A stretch of DNA of 64,000 nt from Trichocoleus desertorum NBK24 (GTDB taxonomy: Bacteria > Cyanobacteriota > Cyanobacteriia > FACHB-46): positions 1,929,628 to 1,993,627 of the forward strand of contig NZ_CP116619.1 in the NCBI RefSeq assembly GCF_030409055.1, in the 5' to 3' direction. How positions within the stretch are numbered: the first letter of the stretch is position 1; every line of letters begins with the position of its first letter. The position numbers and the translations under genes are program-made. Below, piece by piece: positions 16,527 through 24,459 of this stretch. The notes under the pieces are model-generated. The model ran no database searches. It had not been told where the DNA came from and saw only the letters and a list, made by a program, of their open reading frames with translations.

Positions 16527-17222
16527 GGAGAGGCCAGCTCAGGCGTTACGGTATTAGGTTACGAAATTTTACATATCCTAACCTCATTTTAAGCTAACCC
16601 TTCCGCATTATGAAAGATTTGTTTTTAGCTAGCGGATAGATCGCCTGGGTAGAACTCAGAAAAATGCCACTGAGTTGGCTTTTGGCAAGCGAAAACTCAG
16701 CTAAGAAATTTGACCTCCGAGGGATGAAAAGTTCACCTTAAACTTTGTGGTAGACAATTTTCCTACGCGACGCACTTCTAAGGGCTTAAGTGGTCAAATA
16801 AAGTCGGAAAACACAGAAATCATGTGTTAGTCTAGATCTTAAGGATTTCAACAATTTCATACCTTAACAAAGCGACTAAGGCTGTGAGTTGCCTCAGGGT
16901 AACTGTAACGTCTGCTCTACTTTTTACAGTAGGTAATGGCAGTCTAGTTTTCTAGTTTCTCCGTTTGCTACTGGCAGTTGGAGCTTGGTCTGCTGCCTAG
17001 GCCGGAAGACTTTATAGTTGGGTTGTAAATTACAACCTGAGTCTTCGTGTAGCAAGATTTGGAACTCAAGAAGCTAGGGGCAGTAGCAGTTAATTGAGCA
17101 ACTTGATGAAAATCGGATGGTGGCCTTCGAGGCGCATCATCATTTTCTGGCAGACTAATTAAGCTTTGTTGGTCCTGAGCTTGCTTTCCTTCGCTAACCC
17201 CCGCTTTGCTCCTGGCCGCCCT
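16527..17222. other. Gene-poor intergenic region
   Basis: About 700 nt with no convincing gene. An 87-codon minus-strand frame at 16968-17231 has unlikely composition and no family resemblance. I see no tRNA, riboswitch or CRISPR-like pattern. Confidence 0.5.
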
Positions 17223-17330
17223 ATGTACCACGATATTCCAGCAACTATTCTGCTCTTAGCCACAGGGTATCTATTCACAGTTTATCTGCTGCTGATGTTA
17301 GCTCAGCGTAGCTCTAAGGTACCGCGCTAA
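17223..17330 (+). CDS. Candidate 35-aa single-span membrane protein
   Basis: The ATG-to-TAA frame begins MYHDIPATILLLATGYLFTV, continues with another hydrophobic stretch (YLLLMLA) and ends with a basic tail QRSSKVPR. This is the profile of a small bitopic membrane protein with the tail in the cytoplasm. There is no obvious ribosome-binding site and I do not recognise the family. Confidence 0.35.
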   Translation: MYHDIPATILLLATGYLFTVYLLLMLAQRSSKVPR

Positions 17331-17441
17331 ATTGCCTAGCTTGGCTCAAAAACTGACATTACCTAAGATAGCAACTGTAGAAGCAGCTTTTGTGGACACT
17401 CTACTTAGGCTCAAGTTGCTATGCCTTAAGTTTGCCCTTCC

Positions 17442-17541
17442 ACCGCAAAAATTATCTCGTGGTTCTCAAGGCTTCATCGGCTCATCAATAAACCGCAAAA
17501 ATTATCTCGTGGTTCTCAAGGCTTCATCGGCTCATCAATAA
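17442..17541 (+). repeat. Perfect tandem duplication, 2 x 50 bp
   Basis: The unit starting ACCGCAAAAATTATCTCGTG is repeated exactly twice, at 17442-17491 and 17492-17541, with no mismatch that I can see. It makes a TTG-started 69-codon frame (17332-17541) look longer than it is, so I do not call that frame a gene. Confidence 0.95.
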
Positions 17542-17550
17542 GCAGATAAA

Positions 17551-17578
17551 CAAAAAGCCATGCTTTTGAGGGCATGGC
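17551..17578 (-). terminator. Terminator of the PEP-CTERM gene
   Basis: GCCATGC (17557-17563) pairs with GCATGGC (17572-17578). On the minus strand the stem runs into TTTTTG. It lies 43 nt past the stop codon of the PEP-CTERM gene. Confidence 0.75.
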
Positions 17579-17620
17579 AATTGGGCTGAACGCGCATGAG
17601 TCACAATCGAGATTCCTAGA

Positions 17621-18265
17621 TTACAGTTGTTGCGATCGCTGCCTACGCTTCCAGGTAGACCCTACACCCAATGCTCCGATACCTAAAAGCCCAATGAGAG
17701 AAGCAGGTTCAGGCACCGATTCTGTATCCTTTTGCTCAAAGAAGTAAACTTCGTACGGTTCAATCTCACCGGATTCCTCAGCCAAGTAAGGAGCTATAGC
17801 CAAACCAATTGCCCCATCTAGCTGATCTAAACTTTCCTTCAACGAGCTAGAGGCGAACTGGAAACCAGGAAATAAAACCCCAACAAAGTTTCCACCAAAC
17901 AAATCCTCGATTGGACCAAGACTGAAGGCGATCGCATCTACAGTAACTGGAAATATTGGATTTAGATCTAGATCGTTGCCAACATAGAAATCAACATCTT
18001 GAAACTTCGACGACTGACCATAGCCTGTGACTGTAGCCTGAGAAATGGCCTTGGCATAGTAGCTGATATCTAAACCAGGAACAGGATTGCTTCCAGGTGT
18101 GGTGTCATCGATTGTGAAACTACCTGTGATTGGGTAACCTTTGTAACTACTTTCAAAACCAAAGAGCCGAGCCGCTTCTGCGGGGGCAGCATGAGCGCTA
18201 ATCGCCAATACCGAAGCACTGGCAGCCGCGATCGATAACTTCTGAATTCTTGTTGCTATAGACAT
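17621..18265 (-). CDS. PEP-CTERM sorting-domain exported protein
   Basis: A 214-aa protein with signal peptide MSIATRIQKLSIAAASASVL...AAPAEAA. The C-terminal sorting signal is VPEPASLIGLLGIGALGVG followed by WKRRQRSQQ: the VPEP motif, a membrane helix and a basic tail. Such proteins are processed by an exosortase and often released to extracellular polysaccharide. The middle (FGFESSYKGYPITGSFTIDDT) is a beta-sandwich-like domain of unknown role common to cyanobacterial PEP-CTERM proteins. The ATG at 18263-18265 is chosen because it starts the signal peptide; the frame is open 34 codons further upstream. No exosortase is in the window. Confidence 0.88.
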   Translation of the reverse strand: MSIATRIQKLSIAAASASVLAISAHAAPAEAARLFGFESSYKGYPITGSFTIDDTTPGSNPVPGLDISYYAKAISQATVTGYGQSSKFQDVDFYVGNDLDLNPIFPVTVDAIAFSLGPIEDLFGGNFVGVLFPGFQFASSSLKESLDQLDGAIGLAIAPYLAEESGEIEPYEVYFFEQKDTESVPEPASLIGLLGIGALGVGSTWKRRQRSQQL

Positions 18266-18619
18266 GGCTTGTATTTCTCTTAACAGCAAAGTTCGGCAAT
18301 GAGTCCGTTGCGTAAAAATACACAGAAGTTGGTTGAGAGAAGCGATCGCTAACTTCAGCTTCCTCAATCACAGAACTTATTGTGATTCTTGAAAAAATGA
18401 TGGAAAGGGACTTGGGTAGAGGCGACCACAGCAGTAAATCCTCGTAAAATCTTGTCATACTCCCCAAGGGATTCATCTCCGTATTCAGCTAATCTTCATC
18501 AAAAATTGATACTTCTAGGCACTCTTTTCATGAAGCTGCTGTCTAGGAAGCAAAACCACGTACGTAATAACGGCAATTTTGTCTCAGAGTAGACTTGGGG
18601 AAAGTGTTAAGCAGCTTGC
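18266..18619. other. Divergent intergenic region
   Basis: About 350 nt between the PEP-CTERM gene (minus) and the TerB-C/WD40 gene (plus). It must hold both promoters. I see one HIP1 site (18343-18350) but no operator or RNA motif that I can name. Confidence 0.4.
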
Positions 18620-21427
18620 ATGTTAGTCAATCGAATTGTGATCGGTTCAGCCGCGTTCGGTCTTAGCTTTGGCTTGAGTTTTCTCGCTGAGCGCAACTTG
18701 CAGCGATCGCTCCTGACGGGGCTAATTGCGCCAGGTGCCTATGCGGGAGCAGTCGCCATTGACGATCGCCAGAAACGGCAAGCCCAACTAAAAGGGCAGG
18801 CGATCGCGGGACAGTTGCAAGCTTACGAGCAACGGCAAGCAGAAATCCAGCAAGCTCTCTTGAGCGCTACTGCCGAAAAGCAGCGAGCCGAAACCAGCTT
18901 GAGCTTTTTGCAAGCAGACTTTGAGAAGCTGCAAGTTCGCATTGCTGAACAACAACAGCAAGATCGGGACTTAGGTCAAGCGATCGCCAGCTTAGAAGGG
19001 CGCAAACAGCAACTGGAACTTGGGTTCCAGAAGTTGCAAGAGCGGGTACAGGGTTTAGCAGCACGGGAAGCAGAAATCCAGCAAGCGATCGCCAACACGA
19101 CAGAGGTGCGGCAAAGTTTAGCGGTTGAGGCAGGTCAGCACCAGCAAGAACTGAGTCAACTCAAAACCCAAATTGCTGAATTTACCGCGCAAAAACTCCA
19201 ACTCCACAGCGATGTTGCTGCCTTGCAAACCAGCAAGCAACTGTTAGCCGCAGAAACCAAGGATTTACAAGCACAAATCCAAACGCTGGAGCGATCGCGG
19301 CAAATCCTGAATGAGTCTCTAGCGGAACTGGCAGCGATCGACGTAGAGCCACTGAAGACGGAAATTCAAACCATCATTGCTGCTGTTGATACACAACCGT
19401 TGCAGGCAGAAATTCAAGGATTAGTTTCAGCGATCGATGTAGAGCCGCTAAGAGCTGAGATTCAGGAGCTAGCGGCAGCCATCAATGTGCCGTTGTTGAA
19501 ATCGGAGATTCGATCACTAATAGATGCGATCGATCTGCAACCGCTGAAATCGGAGATTCGATCACTAGTTGCCGCGATCGATGTCCAAGCGTTGAGATCA
19601 AAGATTGAAGCATTAATTTCAACCATTGATGCACAGTCGTTGAAGTCAGAAATCCAAACCATCATTTCTGCGATCGATGTAGAGCCGCTGAAATCGGAAA
19701 TTCAAAAGATTGATTTACAACCCTTGAGGTCGGAAATTGCAGAATTAGTGACGGCGATCGATCTGCAACCACTGAAGTTAGAAATTCAATCGCTAGTGAC
19801 GGCGATCGATACACAGCCCTTAAAAGCGGAAAGCCCAACAGTCGATTTGCAACTGCTGAAGTCAGAGATTCAATTACTAGTTGCCGAGATCGATCTGCAA
19901 CCGCTCAAATCAGAGATTGCGGGGCTAGTAGCTGGCATCGATCTACAACCCCTGAAGTTAGAAATTCAATCGTTATTTGCGGCGATCGCAACTCAAAGGC
20001 AAGAACTAGAGACAGCTCTGGAAATCTTACTAACCCAAGTCGCTAACCGAATCCCACAATCGACTGAAGTGTTCCAGGAGGAACTGTCTAGGGGTGAACT
20101 GGTCAGTATAGAGCAGTCTCCGGTTGAAGTTCTGCGACCCGACCCGTCGGAATCGGAATGGAAAACAGATGAACCTGGATCTAGAGTCAATGATTTGCTG
20201 ACTCCGGAGTGGCATGAATTTATCAAAGATTTGTCCGATGCTGAATATCAAGCATTGCAAGCGATCCTCTGGCAAGATGCCGACACTCTGAAGCAGATTG
20301 CTGATGAGCAATTGGTGATGCCTAGCATGCTGGTCGAAGCGATCAATGAAGTGGCTAAGCAAACCATTGGCGATTTGATTTTGCAGTCAGGGTCAGGCTC
20401 GGCTCTACCAGAAGTTTACGAAGAATATGTTGAATCTCTGGAAAGAGCGATCGCTTTGCTATCGAGAGACAGCTTTCCTGTCACAACCATTGATGTTGAA
20501 GTAACAGATGTGCCAGCAGCGATCGCAGCCCTACCAGCCAAACTAGGCACCTGGAAATGTCGGGTGATCTTTGAGACTGGAGCCAATGCTTTAGTGATCA
20601 CCCCGAATAGCCAAACCTTAATCAGTGGTGGGAGTGACAACAAACTACAAGTTTGGGCCTTGGAAGGCAAATGGGTACAAACCCTTTCCCAGCCCAAAAA
20701 CTCTGGCTCGATTTATGCCCTTGCAATGCATCCCAGCGGCAAGCTGTTGTTTAGCAGTGGCAGCAGCAACACAATTAAAGTCTGGAATCTGAAGACAGGC
20801 GAATTAATCCGCACCCTCACCGGACATACCACTGCCGTAAATGCGATCGCCGTTAGCCCAGATGCTCAGTTACTCGCCAGTGGCAGCGCCGATCGCAGCA
20901 TTAAAGTGTGGGACATCAGAAGCGGACGCTTACTCCAAACCCTCAATGGTTATGGCTTCATTACCTCAGTGGTTTTCAGCCCTCGCCTTGACAAAGATAT
21001 TCTTGCCAGTGGCGACCAAAACGGTACGATTCACCTTTGGAATTTAGATACCAAAGCTACTTTCAACTCCTTGCCCGCTCATGGCAGCAAAGTTTGCTCA
21101 ATGGCATTTAGCCCCGATGGTAAAACGATTCTCAGTGGAGGTGCAGACGGCACCATCAAGCTTTGGGATTTAGGCCCAGATGTTAGCTCCAGTCTGGCAT
21201 TGCATAAAGGCCAAGTATCAGCAGTTGCCATTAGCCCCAACGGTCAGTTTTTAATCAGTGGTGGTGAAGATTGCACCTTGAAAGTTTGGAATTTAGAGTC
21301 GAGAGAATTGCTAACGACGTTGAGCGAACATAAGGGTAAGATTTGTGCGATCGCCTTTGCGCCAGATAGCAATACATTTGTTAGCAGTAGCGCCGATCAA
21401 ACCATTAGAGTTTGGCGATACAGTTAA
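18620..21427 (+). CDS. Membrane-anchored coiled-coil / TerB-C / WD40 scaffold
   Basis: A 935-aa multi-domain protein. Residues ~5-50 contain two hydrophobic segments (VIGSAAFGLSFGLSFLA, LLTGLIAPGAYAGAVAI), probably a membrane anchor. Residues ~55-238 are a long Gln/Glu/Leu-rich coiled coil. Residues ~240-457 are about 14 copies of a 16-aa repeat, IDLQPLKSEIQSLVAA-like, two of them shortened to 12. Residues ~525-610 match the TerB-C domain (WHEFIKDLSDAEYQALQAIL ... ADEQLVMPSMLVEAINEVAK). Residues ~650-935 are seven WD40 blades (GHTTAVNAIAVSPD, IKVWD). No enzyme motif is visible, so a scaffold or sensor role is inferred. It sits 49 nt upstream of the DUF2791 ATPase gene and is probably in the same operon. 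TerB-C assignment is by motif only. Confidence 0.85.
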   Translation: MLVNRIVIGSAAFGLSFGLSFLAERNLQRSLLTGLIAPGAYAGAVAIDDRQKRQAQLKGQAIAGQLQAYEQRQAEIQQALLSATAEKQRAETSLSFLQADFEKLQVRIAEQQQQDRDLGQAIASLEGRKQQLELGFQKLQERVQGLAAREAEIQQAIANTTEVRQSLAVEAGQHQQELSQLKTQIAEFTAQKLQLHSDVAALQTSKQLLAAETKDLQAQIQTLERSRQILNESLAELAAIDVEPLKTEIQTIIAAVDTQPLQAEIQGLVSAIDVEPLRAEIQELAAAINVPLLKSEIRSLIDAIDLQPLKSEIRSLVAAIDVQALRSKIEALISTIDAQSLKSEIQTIISAIDVEPLKSEIQKIDLQPLRSEIAELVTAIDLQPLKLEIQSLVTAIDTQPLKAESPTVDLQLLKSEIQLLVAEIDLQPLKSEIAGLVAGIDLQPLKLEIQSLFAAIATQRQELETALEILLTQVANRIPQSTEVFQEELSRGELVSIEQSPVEVLRPDPSESEWKTDEPGSRVNDLLTPEWHEFIKDLSDAEYQALQAILWQDADTLKQIADEQLVMPSMLVEAINEVAKQTIGDLILQSGSGSALPEVYEEYVESLERAIALLSRDSFPVTTIDVEVTDVPAAIAALPAKLGTWKCRVIFETGANALVITPNSQTLISGGSDNKLQVWALEGKWVQTLSQPKNSGSIYALAMHPSGKLLFSSGSSNTIKVWNLKTGELIRTLTGHTTAVNAIAVSPDAQLLASGSADRSIKVWDIRSGRLLQTLNGYGFITSVVFSPRLDKDILASGDQNGTIHLWNLDTKATFNSLPAHGSKVCSMAFSPDGKTILSGGADGTIKLWDLGPDVSSSLALHKGQVSAVAISPNGQFLISGGEDCTLKVWNLESRELLTTLSEHKGKICAIAFAPDSNTFVSSSADQTIRVWRYS

Positions 21428-21476
21428 CAGACACCAAAGTTAGTCCATCGGCCCTGACCAAACGTAGTGCAGACAC

Positions 21477-22805
21477 ATGGCAAAGCAGAAACTTTCCAAG
21501 CGGGTATCCACAGCCTTGATCAATGCCTTGGGTGCGGGAGTCGTTCCCAGAATTGGTCTGGAACAAATTGCTGTGGGTCGGGAAGTAGAAGCCAAAGCTC
21601 TAGTCCAAGACCTGGAAAACACGGCTGAAGGTGGCGCAGCGTTTCGGTTTGTGGTGGGTCGCTACGGATCTGGTAAGAGCTTCATCCTGCAACTGATTCG
21701 CAATCAAGCGATGGAGCAAGGCTTTGTCGTTGCCGATGCTGATTTGTCTCCAGAACGCCGCTTAGCAGGAGCCAGTGGACAAAGTATCGCCACTTATCGG
21801 GAGTTGATGCAAAACATCGCCACGAAGACCAATCCAGACGGCGGCGCGATCGCCCTGATTCTGGAACGTTGGATCAGCGGTGTCTTAACTCAAGTGGCGC
21901 AGGAAAGCGGCAAACGCCCCAAAGATGAAGGCTTTGATGACTTGGTAGAAGTCAAAATTCGCGAAGTGGTGCAAACCTTAGAAGGATTGGTTCATGGCTT
22001 CGACTTTGCCAGCGTGATCATTGCTTACTGGCGCGGCTACCGTACCGACGACGACAGCTTAAAAGATGCGGCTCTGCGTTGGCTGCGAGGAGAATTCTCT
22101 ACCAAATCCGATGCGAAAGCAGCCTTAGGCGTAAAAGTCATCATTGATGACGAAACTTGGTACGACTACATCAAGTTGTTCGCCAAGTTTGTCTCAGGGA
22201 TTGGCTACAAAGGCTTACTGGTGCTGCTGGATGAAGCGGTGCATCTCTACAAAATCACCCATGCAGGTTCCCGCCAGAACAATTACGACAAGTTGTTGGC
22301 CATGTTCAATGACACGGTGCAAGGTCGAGTTGGGCATCTCAACATCATCATTGGTGGCACCCCACAATTTCTCGAAGATTCGCGCCGAGGGCTCTACAGC
22401 GACCCCGCCTGGCAACGCCGCACTGCCCAAAGTCGCTTTGCTCAACCAGGTCTGCAAGATACCTCTGGCCCCGTAATTCGATTAGAACCTCTCACCCAAC
22501 CAGAAATCCTCCAACTGCTACAACGCTTGGCAGAAGTCCATTCCGCTCACTACGCTTACCAAGCTTCGTTGAATAATCGCGACCTACAAGCCTTCCTTAA
22601 AGAAATCACCAATCGCCTCGGTGCTGAAGCTCTACTCACTCCCGGCGAAATTGTCCGCGACTTCATCAGCGCCCTCAACCTCCTCCACCAAAACCCCAAA
22701 CTCTCCCTCACCCAACTACTCGGCGGCACCAATTTCCAACCCACTCGCTCAGGCAAAGACGCCAAAGTAGACGAAACCGGAGAATTTGCAGAATTTACAC
22801 TTTAA
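21477..22805 (+). CDS. DUF2791 (BrxD-like) P-loop ATPase
   Basis: A 442-aa AAA/STAND-like ATPase. Walker A is VVGRYGSGKSFIL (~61-73); Walker B is LLVLLDEAVHLYK (~246-258). GGTPQFLEDSRRGLYSDPAW follows as a sensor-like block. The N-terminal GAGVVPRIGLEQIAVGRE and this layout match the DUF2791 family, which includes BrxD of BREX phage-defence systems. In BREX type 2, BrxD occurs with the Lhr-like helicase BrxHI; a helicase of that type is encoded 6 kb downstream here. No other BREX gene is in the window. It probably works with the TerB-C/WD40 protein encoded immediately upstream. Confidence 0.87.
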   Translation: MAKQKLSKRVSTALINALGAGVVPRIGLEQIAVGREVEAKALVQDLENTAEGGAAFRFVVGRYGSGKSFILQLIRNQAMEQGFVVADADLSPERRLAGASGQSIATYRELMQNIATKTNPDGGAIALILERWISGVLTQVAQESGKRPKDEGFDDLVEVKIREVVQTLEGLVHGFDFASVIIAYWRGYRTDDDSLKDAALRWLRGEFSTKSDAKAALGVKVIIDDETWYDYIKLFAKFVSGIGYKGLLVLLDEAVHLYKITHAGSRQNNYDKLLAMFNDTVQGRVGHLNIIIGGTPQFLEDSRRGLYSDPAWQRRTAQSRFAQPGLQDTSGPVIRLEPLTQPEILQLLQRLAEVHSAHYAYQASLNNRDLQAFLKEITNRLGAEALLTPGEIVRDFISALNLLHQNPKLSLTQLLGGTNFQPTRSGKDAKVDETGEFAEFTL

Positions 22806-22827
22806 GTACAGGGATACAAATCAGTGA

Positions 22828-22867
22828 GCGATCGCTTTCATTATTGCTGAACTTGGAGAGAGCGATC
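22828..22867. repeat. HIP1-bounded hairpin repeat, copy 1
   Basis: It starts GCGATCGCTTTC and ends GAGAGCGATC, with TTGCTGAACTTG in the loop. It is related to copies at 23526-23561, 23817-23858 and 25276-25312. It lies 23 nt past the DUF2791 ATPase stop. Confidence 0.7.
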
Positions 22868-22947
22868 TTAACTTAGACAGAATGTTTTTTGGTTTCTAAG
22901 TTTAATAAATGTTCTAGGTTTTATCGATGAAGTTATGATTTTTTGTG

Positions 22948-23418
22948 ATGTTTAGACTAAGTGAGGAAGTAAAGCAGCAATTAGAAGCTGTAGCCCCTCT
23001 CATAACGTTTTTTGGGCTACCCAGAAAGAAGCAAATAGCAGTTCTACCTAAGTTAGAAGAGAAAAGAAAATACGATTTTCCTGATGGGGATTTAATAACA
23101 AGTAATGCTCTTGAAGTCTTACTGAATAGCTATGGCTCTTGCCTAAACTCGATTTTGATGTCACTCATGATTATGCTTGATGAGCTAAGAAACGAGGATG
23201 TCAAGTATTTAGCTGATCTTGTTGAGCATCTCTTGGAAACAATTTCTGAAATCTTAGAGAAGCAGTTTGAGACTATGGATAGTGCAAGGAGTTCTGGTAC
23301 TTCTGAATGGGATACTCTTCGCTTACTTTCCTTAGAATTTCAACAAGCAACAAACATTCATTCGGAGATCAACAAAAATATTATAAAAACGTGTTTAGAA
23401 TATTGGCTTCATCCTTAG
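22948..23418 (+). CDS. Unrecognised helical protein in the defence-like island
   Basis: A 156-aa protein, predominantly helical (SEEVKQQLEAVAPLITFFGL, YLADLVEHLLETISEILEKQF), acidic, without a signal peptide. It is notably A/T-rich compared with the flanking housekeeping genes, suggesting transfer. I do not recognise the family. The ATG at 22948 is chosen; a GTG precedes it by one codon. It stands between hairpin repeats, 142 nt after the ATPase gene. Confidence 0.55.
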   Translation: MFRLSEEVKQQLEAVAPLITFFGLPRKKQIAVLPKLEEKRKYDFPDGDLITSNALEVLLNSYGSCLNSILMSLMIMLDELRNEDVKYLADLVEHLLETISEILEKQFETMDSARSSGTSEWDTLRLLSLEFQQATNIHSEINKNIIKTCLEYWLHP

Positions 23419-23532
23419 CGCCAGGCAGTGTATAACAACTTTCTCAGAATAGTCTATCGAAAATTTTTATTGTTGGGGTTGAGGTTGTTTTAGCCAATGC
23501 AGTGAACTTTTGTAGAAAAGGCTGCTCGCTTT

Positions 23533-23747
23533 CACTACTGCTGAACTTGAAGAGAGCAATCACGTATCTTTTCTGACTTCCTACTAATGGTTGAATCGAG
23601 ACAATAAGAGTTGCGGAAAATTCTATTTCAAAGGTTTAGGAATTGGATGATCGCAGAGTGAAGCTCACTTTTAGCAATCACACAATACTTGCCCAAGGAC
23701 ATGTTCAATTTACGTAACTCTCTCTTCTCTTGTTTAGCGATCGCTAA
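23533..23747 (+). repeat. Dispersed ~215-bp repeat, copy A
   Basis: By eye roughly 85-90% identical to copy B (25282-25496), from CACTACTGCTGAACTTG through CTAATGGTTGAAT and AAAGGTTTAGGAATTGG to GTTTAGCGATCGCTA. Copy B is the upstream region plus first 15 codons of the GerMN gene, so copy A is a duplicate of its promoter, leader and signal-peptide start. Confidence 0.85.
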
Positions 23748-23757
23748 CTCCTCATAA
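23701..23757 (+). pseudogene. 5' remnant of a GerMN-type gene
   Basis: The frame ATG...TAA encodes MFNLRNSLFSCLAIANSS. The first 15 residues equal the signal-peptide start of the intact gene at 25451, then the frame diverges and stops after three more codons. It is a truncated duplicate that could still be transcribed from the copied leader. Confidence 0.8.
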
Positions 23758-23816
23758 TGGTGGAACTGAGATAAGAAGTTAGCAAGAATTCTACTGTGGA
23801 GAGTTTGAGGAATTGG

Positions 23817-23858
23817 GCGATCGCTTTCACTATTAATTAAATTGCAGAGAGCGATCGC
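23817..23858. repeat. HIP1-bounded hairpin repeat, copy 3
   Basis: GCGATCGCTTTC (23817-23828) pairs with GAGAGCGATCGC (23847-23858), one mismatch in 12, around an A/T-rich loop. It ends 66 nt before the antitoxin start and may act as a structural element between transcripts. Confidence 0.75.
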
Positions 23859-23924
23859 GTAAACCTTCTCCTACAAAGCCTTGCCATACAATGGACACTG
23901 AATCTTGAGATTGGGAAGCAGGCA

Positions 23925-24203
23925 ATGAATCCTACAGGTAATTCCCCACTAGAGAACACAGAATCAGCAGCTCTAACATCTGTGACAGAGCTACAACGTC
24001 AGCTTAATGACTCACTCAAACAATTATCTCCAGAGCGATTACGGGTACTTGCTGATTTTGCAGCTTATCTGGCAAATGCTGAAAGCGAAGCCGCAACTCA
24101 AGAACTCCTGGCAATTCCGGGATTGTTAGAGCGAGTTAAGCTCAATCAAACAACTCCTAGAAATCAATACACCGATTGGAGATCCCTTCGTTCTGATGTA
24201 TGA
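23925..24203 (+). CDS. Putative antitoxin of a RelE/ParE-type pair
   Basis: A 92-aa acidic protein. The central ELQRQLNDSLKQLSPERLRVLADFAAYLANAES is the sort of segment seen in cyanobacterial antitoxin-like proteins that accompany RelE-type toxins, and the tail (QYTDWRSLRSDV) would wrap a toxin. No ribbon-helix-helix is evident in the first 20 residues. The call rests on the 8-nt overlap with the toxin gene. Probably autoregulated with its partner, as is usual for such pairs. Confidence 0.6.
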   Translation: MNPTGNSPLENTESAALTSVTELQRQLNDSLKQLSPERLRVLADFAAYLANAESEAATQELLAIPGLLERVKLNQTTPRNQYTDWRSLRSDV

Positions 24204-24459
24204 AGTTCTTCTCCATCCTGACGCTCAAAAGGTGTATGTCAACGCTGATAAAGCTCTAGCGAAAAAGATCGCTCGATGCTTGCAGCAGCTAGAGCAAACT
24301 CCCCGGTCACACCCTAACATTAAAGCCCTTAAGGGAGATTATGCAGGTTACTATGGCTACCGCATCGGGGACTACAGAGTCATTTATTCGGTAGATGATG
24401 GACTCGTACAGGTACTGGTTGTAGCGATCGCCCATCGTAGTGAAGCATATGAGCCATGA
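24196..24459 (+). CDS. RelE/ParE-family toxin
   Basis: An 87-aa protein starting MYEVLLHPDAQKVYVNADKA. The conserved core KIARCLQQLEQTPR...IKALKGDYAGYYGYRIGDYRVIYSVDD...VVAIAHRSEAYE is the RelE/ParE superfamily pattern (K-L-G-Y-R-x-R-x-G-DYR-V-IY, and terminal HR-x-x-Y). RelE types cleave mRNA on the ribosome and ParE types inhibit gyrase; reading cannot decide which. The ATG overlaps the antitoxin stop region (GATGTATGA), so the two are translationally coupled. Confidence 0.87.
   Translation: MYEVLLHPDAQKVYVNADKALAKKIARCLQQLEQTPRSHPNIKALKGDYAGYYGYRIGDYRVIYSVDDGLVQVLVVAIAHRSEAYEP

Larger units (their letters stand above)
23419..23924. other. Repeat-filled intergenic region
   Basis: About 500 nt made largely of dispersed repeats: a copy of the GerMN-gene 5' region (23533-23747), a more diverged copy of part of the same unit (23751-23826) and a HIP1-bounded hairpin (23817-23858). 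It contains no complete gene. Confidence 0.7.

Noticed and set aside
16968..17231. 87-codon minus-strand frame
   Set aside because: Composition is unlike a folded protein, no ribosome-binding site, and it overlaps the more plausible 35-aa membrane frame.
17332..17541. 69-codon frame as a gene
   Set aside because: It starts with TTG, half of it is the 50-bp duplication read in two phases, and it has no recognisable composition or ribosome-binding site.
19336..19993. 48-bp periodic DNA as a CRISPR-like array
   Set aside because: It is in frame within a long gene, the units are degenerate and adjacent without spacers, and the period codes a 16-aa protein repeat.
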